From Salipiger marinus (GTDB lineage Bacteria; Pseudomonadota; Alphaproteobacteria; Rhodobacterales; Rhodobacteraceae), in assembly GCF_900100085.1 (NCBI RefSeq), contig NZ_FNEJ01000007.1:1-64000 (forward strand): a stretch of 64,000 nt of DNA, written 5' to 3'. This document shows, in pieces, positions 61,017 to 64,000 of this stretch. Each line of letters opens with the position of its first letter. Positions within the stretch are counted from its first letter, which is position 1. The position numbers and the translations under genes are program-made. Under the pieces are notes generated by a model, which was not told the origin of the DNA, searched no databases, and saw only the letters and a list, made by a program, of their open reading frames with translations.

Positions 61017-62452
61017 TGGGGCGGCGCATCCTGCTGACCGCGCGCTGGGTGATCGGCCATGCGGCGGGCGCGCATGTGATCCACGAACAGGGCGTGGTGG
61101 TGATCGAGAACGGCGCGGTGCTGCATGTGGGGCCGTCCTTCGATGGCGAGGTGGCCGAGCGCATTGATTACGGGCAGGCGGTGATCTCTCCGGGGTTTGT
61201 CGATCTGGATGCGCTGGCCGATCTGGACACGACCATTCTGGGCTATGACAACGGCCCCGCGTGGAAAAAGGGCCGGGTCTGGCCGGAAAGCTATGTCGCG
61301 CGCGGCCCCTACGAGATGTATGGCCCCGAGGAACTGGCCTTTCAGAAACGCCATGCCTTCGCGCATCTGATCCGCAACGGCATCACCACGGCGCTGCCCA
61401 TCTCCTCGCTGTTCTACCGCGAATGGGCGGAGACGGTGGCGGAATTCGACGCCGCCGCCGACGCCGCCGCCGATCTGGGGCTGCGGGTCTATCTGGGCCC
61501 CGCCTATCGCAGCGGCGGGCAGGTCACCGACGATCAGGGCCGCATCACCGCGCTTTATGACGAGGCGCGCGGGCTGGCCGGGCTGGAGGAGGCCGCAGCC
61601 TTTGCCGCCCGGATCGAGGGGCGCGCGGGCGGGCTGATCCGTGCCATGTTCGCCCCCGACCGGATCGAGACCTGCACGCCCGCGCTTCTGCAGCGCACCG
61701 CCGCTCTTGCCGCCGAACTGGGCGCGCCGGTGCGCCAGCACTGCTGCCAGTCGCCCACCGAACTGCGGCTGGTGCAGGAGCAGCACGGCACCAGCCCCAT
61801 TGTCTGGCTGGACCGGCTGGGGGTGCTGGGGCCGCGCTGGCTGCTGCCGCATGGCACGCAGGCGACGGAGGCCGATTTCGACCACCTCGCCGCCAGCGGC
61901 GCGGCGCTGGTGCATTGTCCGCTGGTGAGCGCGCGCCATGGCAGCGTGCTGCGCAGCTTTGCCCGCTGCCGCGACCGTGGCATCGTGACCGGGCTGGGCA
62001 CCGACACATTTCCGGCGGACATGATCCTGAACATGCAGGTGGGCATGATGATGGCGCGCATGGTCGATGGCACAGAGGCGGTGCGGTCCGAGCATCTGTT
62101 CGACGCGGCGACCCTTGGCGGGGCGCAGGCGCTGGGGCGGTCCGATCTGGGCCGTCTGGCCCCGGGGGCGCGGGCGGATATTGCCGTGATCGACCTGCGC
62201 CATGTGCTGCAGACCCCGGACCCGGTGCAGACGCTGATGACCTCCGCCTCGGGGCGCGACACCCGCGATGTCTGGATCGACGGGCGGCGGGTGATGCGGG
62301 ACGGCGTGATCCCCGGCGTGGACGCGCTGGCCGATGCCGCCCGCGCGCAGGCGCAGTTTGACGGGCTGGTGACGAAATACCCCGACCGCACTGCGGGCCA
62401 TCCGCCGGTGCAGGACATCTTCCGCCCGAGCTATGAAAGGCGCGACGCATGA
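61013..62452 (+). CDS. Amidohydrolase-superfamily protein lacking the HxH motif
   Basis: 479 residues. COG0402-like protein. Where active amidohydrolases have GFVDxHxH, this one reads SPGFVDLDALADLDT, with no histidines. Later elements are present: VRQHCCQSP, WLLPHGTQ and VTGLGTDTFPADM, so one metal or none may bind. I recall a group of similarly annotated chlorohydrolase-like proteins with the LDALxDLDT form, so it is probably a real subfamily. It is embedded in the ABC operon between dppC- and dppD-like genes. Partner or alternative enzyme to the amidohydrolase before it. Confidence 0.82.
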   Translation: MMGRRILLTARWVIGHAAGAHVIHEQGVVVIENGAVLHVGPSFDGEVAERIDYGQAVISPGFVDLDALADLDTTILGYDNGPAWKKGRVWPESYVARGPYEMYGPEELAFQKRHAFAHLIRNGITTALPISSLFYREWAETVAEFDAAADAAADLGLRVYLGPAYRSGGQVTDDQGRITALYDEARGLAGLEEAAAFAARIEGRAGGLIRAMFAPDRIETCTPALLQRTAALAAELGAPVRQHCCQSPTELRLVQEQHGTSPIVWLDRLGVLGPRWLLPHGTQATEADFDHLAASGAALVHCPLVSARHGSVLRSFARCRDRGIVTGLGTDTFPADMILNMQVGMMMARMVDGTEAVRSEHLFDAATLGGAQALGRSDLGRLAPGARADIAVIDLRHVLQTPDPVQTLMTSASGRDTRDVWIDGRRVMRDGVIPGVDALADAARAQAQFDGLVTKYPDRTAGHPPVQDIFRPSYERRDA

Positions 62453-63417
62453 GCGACATCGTTCTGGACATCCGCAATCTGCGCGTCGAATTTCCCACCC
62501 GCAAGGGGGTGCTGACCGCCGTCGATGACATCTCGCTGCAGATACGGCGCGGCGAGATCCTTGGCATGGTGGGGGAAAGCGGCGCGGGCAAGTCGATGAC
62601 CGGCATGGCCATCCTTGGCCTGCTGGAACCGCCGGGCCGCATCGCCGCCGGATCCATCCACCTGTCGGGCGACCGGATCGACGGGCTGGACGACCGTGCC
62701 CTGCAGGCGATCCGGGGCCGCCGCATCGGCGCGGTCTTTCAGGATCCGCTGACCTCGCTCAATCCGCTGTTCCGGGTCGGCGACCAGCTGGTGGAAACGA
62801 TCCGCCTGCATACCGGCCTGTCGCGCAGCCGCGCCCGGGCGCGGGCGAAGGATCTGATGCACGAGGTGGGGATCCCGGCGGTGGAGGAACGCATCGACAG
62901 CTACCCGCACCAGTTTTCCGGCGGCATGCGCCAGCGCATCGTGATCGCGCTGGCGCTTTGTGCCGAACCGGAACTGATCGTGGCGGATGAACCCACCACC
63001 GCGCTCGACGTGTCGATTCAGGCGCAGATCACCGCGCTGCTGCGGCGGCTCTGCCGCGAGCGGGGCACCGCCGTGCTGCTGGTCACTCATGACATGGGGG
63101 TGATTGCGGAAACCGCCGACCGGGTGGCGGTGATGTATGCCGGACGGCTGGCCGAACTTGGCCCGGTCGACGAGATCGTGCGCCGCCCGAACCATCCCTA
63201 TACCAGCGGGCTCATGGGCTCGATCCCGTCGCTGCGCAAGGATGTGGACGAACTGCAGATGATCCCCGGATCCATGCCCCGGCTTGACGCCATCCCGCCC
63301 GGCTGCGCCTTCAACCCGCGCTGCACCCATGCGGGCCCCAGATGCCGCCGCGAGACACCGCGGATCGACAGCCCCGGCGCCGCCTGCTGGCTTGCGCTTG
63401 AAGGAGAGGTTGCATGA
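62449..63417 (+). CDS. Peptide-type ABC ATP-binding protein, DppD-like
   Basis: 322 residues. Walker [10 protein letters not shown], signature [15 protein letters not shown], Walker [15 protein letters not shown], and the C-terminal peptide-importer extension with [15 protein letters not shown] (about residues 285-300), where cysteines are typical. One of two ATPases of the importer. It overlaps the preceding amidohydrolase and the following ATPase genes by four bases each. Confidence 0.93.
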   Translation: MSDIVLDIRNLRVEFPTRKGVLTAVDDISLQIRRGEILGMVGESGAGKSMTGMAILGLLEPPGRIAAGSIHLSGDRIDGLDDRALQAIRGRRIGAVFQDPLTSLNPLFRVGDQLVETIRLHTGLSRSRARARAKDLMHEVGIPAVEERIDSYPHQFSGGMRQRIVIALALCAEPELIVADEPTTALDVSIQAQITALLRRLCRERGTAVLLVTHDMGVIAETADRVAVMYAGRLAELGPVDEIVRRPNHPYTSGLMGSIPSLRKDVDELQMIPGSMPRLDAIPPGCAFNPRCTHAGPRCRRETPRIDSPGAACWLALEGEVA

Positions 63418-64000
63418 CCCAAAGATCCGGAGCCATTCTGGAGGTCGACGCGCTGGAGCGGCGGTTCGACGTCTCCGCGCCATGGCTGAACCGCCTGCTT
63501 GAAGGCAGGCCGCGCCGCACGCTGCGCGCGGTGGACGGGGTGGATTTCACCATCCAGCGCGGCCAGACGCTGGCGCTGGTGGGAGAATCCGGCTGCGGCA
63601 AAAGCACCATCGCCAAGCTGGTGACCGGGCTGCACGCGCCCTCGGGCGGGGCGATCCGCTTTCACGGCGACCGCGACCGGATGCAGATGATCTTTCAGGA
63701 TCCCTTTGCCAGCCTGAACCCGCGCTGGCGCGTGGCGCGCATCGTGGCCGAACCGCTGCGGACCCTGCGCCCCGACACACCCGAGCCGGAGGTGACGGCG
63801 CGGGTGGCGGATCTGCTGCGCACCGTGGGGCTGAGCCCCACGGACGGCACCAAGTTTCCGCACGAATTTTCCGGCGGCCAGCGGCAGCGCATCTCCATCG
63901 CGCGGGCGCTGGCCGGAGAGCCGGAGTTTCTGGTCTGTGACGAGCCGACCTCCGCGCTTGACGTGTCGGTGCAGGCGCAGGTGCTGAACCTGATGAAGCG
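63414..64000 (+). CDS. Peptide-type ABC ATP-binding protein, DppF-like (partial, cut by window end)
   Basis: 195 complete codons are visible and the frame runs off the window edge. Walker [11 protein letters not shown]-loop [13 protein letters not shown], signature [15 protein letters not shown] and Walker [14 protein letters not shown] are present; the C-terminal quarter is missing. AAGGAGAGG precedes the ATG at 63414. It is the partner of the DppD-like ATPase; the order B-C-enzyme-enzyme-D-F suggests one transcript from 56040. Confidence 0.92.
   Translation, partial: MTQRSGAILEVDALERRFDVSAPWLNRLLEGRPRRTLRAVDGVDFTIQRGQTLALVGESGCGKSTIAKLVTGLHAPSGGAIRFHGDRDRMQMIFQDPFASLNPRWRVARIVAEPLRTLRPDTPEPEVTARVADLLRTVGLSPTDGTKFPHEFSGGQRQRISIARALAGEPEFLVCDEPTSALDVSVQAQVLNLMK

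Noticed and set aside
54540-62452. Rut-type pyrimidine degradation
   Set aside because: A flavin reductase and amidohydrolases are present, but no rutA monooxygenase, rutB amidase or rutG transporter is seen.

Overview
This is a GC-rich window that reads like an alphaproteobacterium of the Rhodobacteraceae (Paracoccus/Rhodobacter/Roseobacter type). The reasons are the codon bias toward GC-ending codons, the dense ATGA-overlapped operons, the wealth of ABC and TRAP importers, and a DUF1403-scpB pair of the kind I associate with replicons of this group. No species is named because nothing here is diagnostic. I see no tRNA, rRNA, CRISPR array, transposase or integrase gene. No gene-free stretch exceeds 300 bases. 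The right edge cuts the last gene.

Region 1 (1-1614): a near-perfect 20-bp inverted repeat with a 7-base spacer, then DUF1403 and ScpB.

Region 2 (1621-21538): sugar uptake. Three complete CUT2-type ABC sugar importers lie side by side. The first sits under a divergent LacI regulator and is cotranscribed with dhaK-dhaL (two-gene ketose kinase). The second follows a DeoR regulator and is followed by araD and araB (L-ribulose-5-phosphate 4-epimerase and ribulokinase). The third is a clear ytfQ-ytfR-ytfT-yjfF homologue (furanose-form sugars), transcribed toward the others and ending in its own FCD-type GntR regulator. No sugar isomerase is present.

Region 3 (21718-39000): acyl-CoA catabolism of an unidentified carboxylic acid. 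It holds a MaoC hydratase, three family III CoA-transferases, an acyl-CoA dehydrogenase pair, a TAXI-type TRAP importer, a PcaD-like hydrolase, a carboxymuconolactone-decarboxylase-like protein, a flavin reductase-like protein, a crotonase lacking one expected glutamate, a FadJ-like bifunctional enzyme, a GST, a HutC-type GntR regulator, and an exported alpha/beta-hydrolase-fold protein lacking the nucleophile. Three promoter regions carry an AATCATA palindrome or half-site.

Region 4 (39154-54502): two PotABCD-type importers. The first is linked to a GntR regulator, an ADP-ribosylglycohydrolase, a PfkB sugar kinase and an isochorismatase-type amidase, which suggests breakdown of an imported N-glycoside. 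The second is linked to a DmpA-type aminopeptidase. Between them, on the minus strand, an RpiR regulator is cotranscribed with a large glycosidase-like protein.

Region 5 (54540-64000): a flavin reductase and FCD-GntR regulator diverge from a dipeptide/oligopeptide-type ABC operon that encloses two amidohydrolases, one lacking the usual HxH metal motif. An array of five triloop hairpins separates the binding-protein gene from its permeases. Similar single hairpins follow most binding-protein genes in the window.
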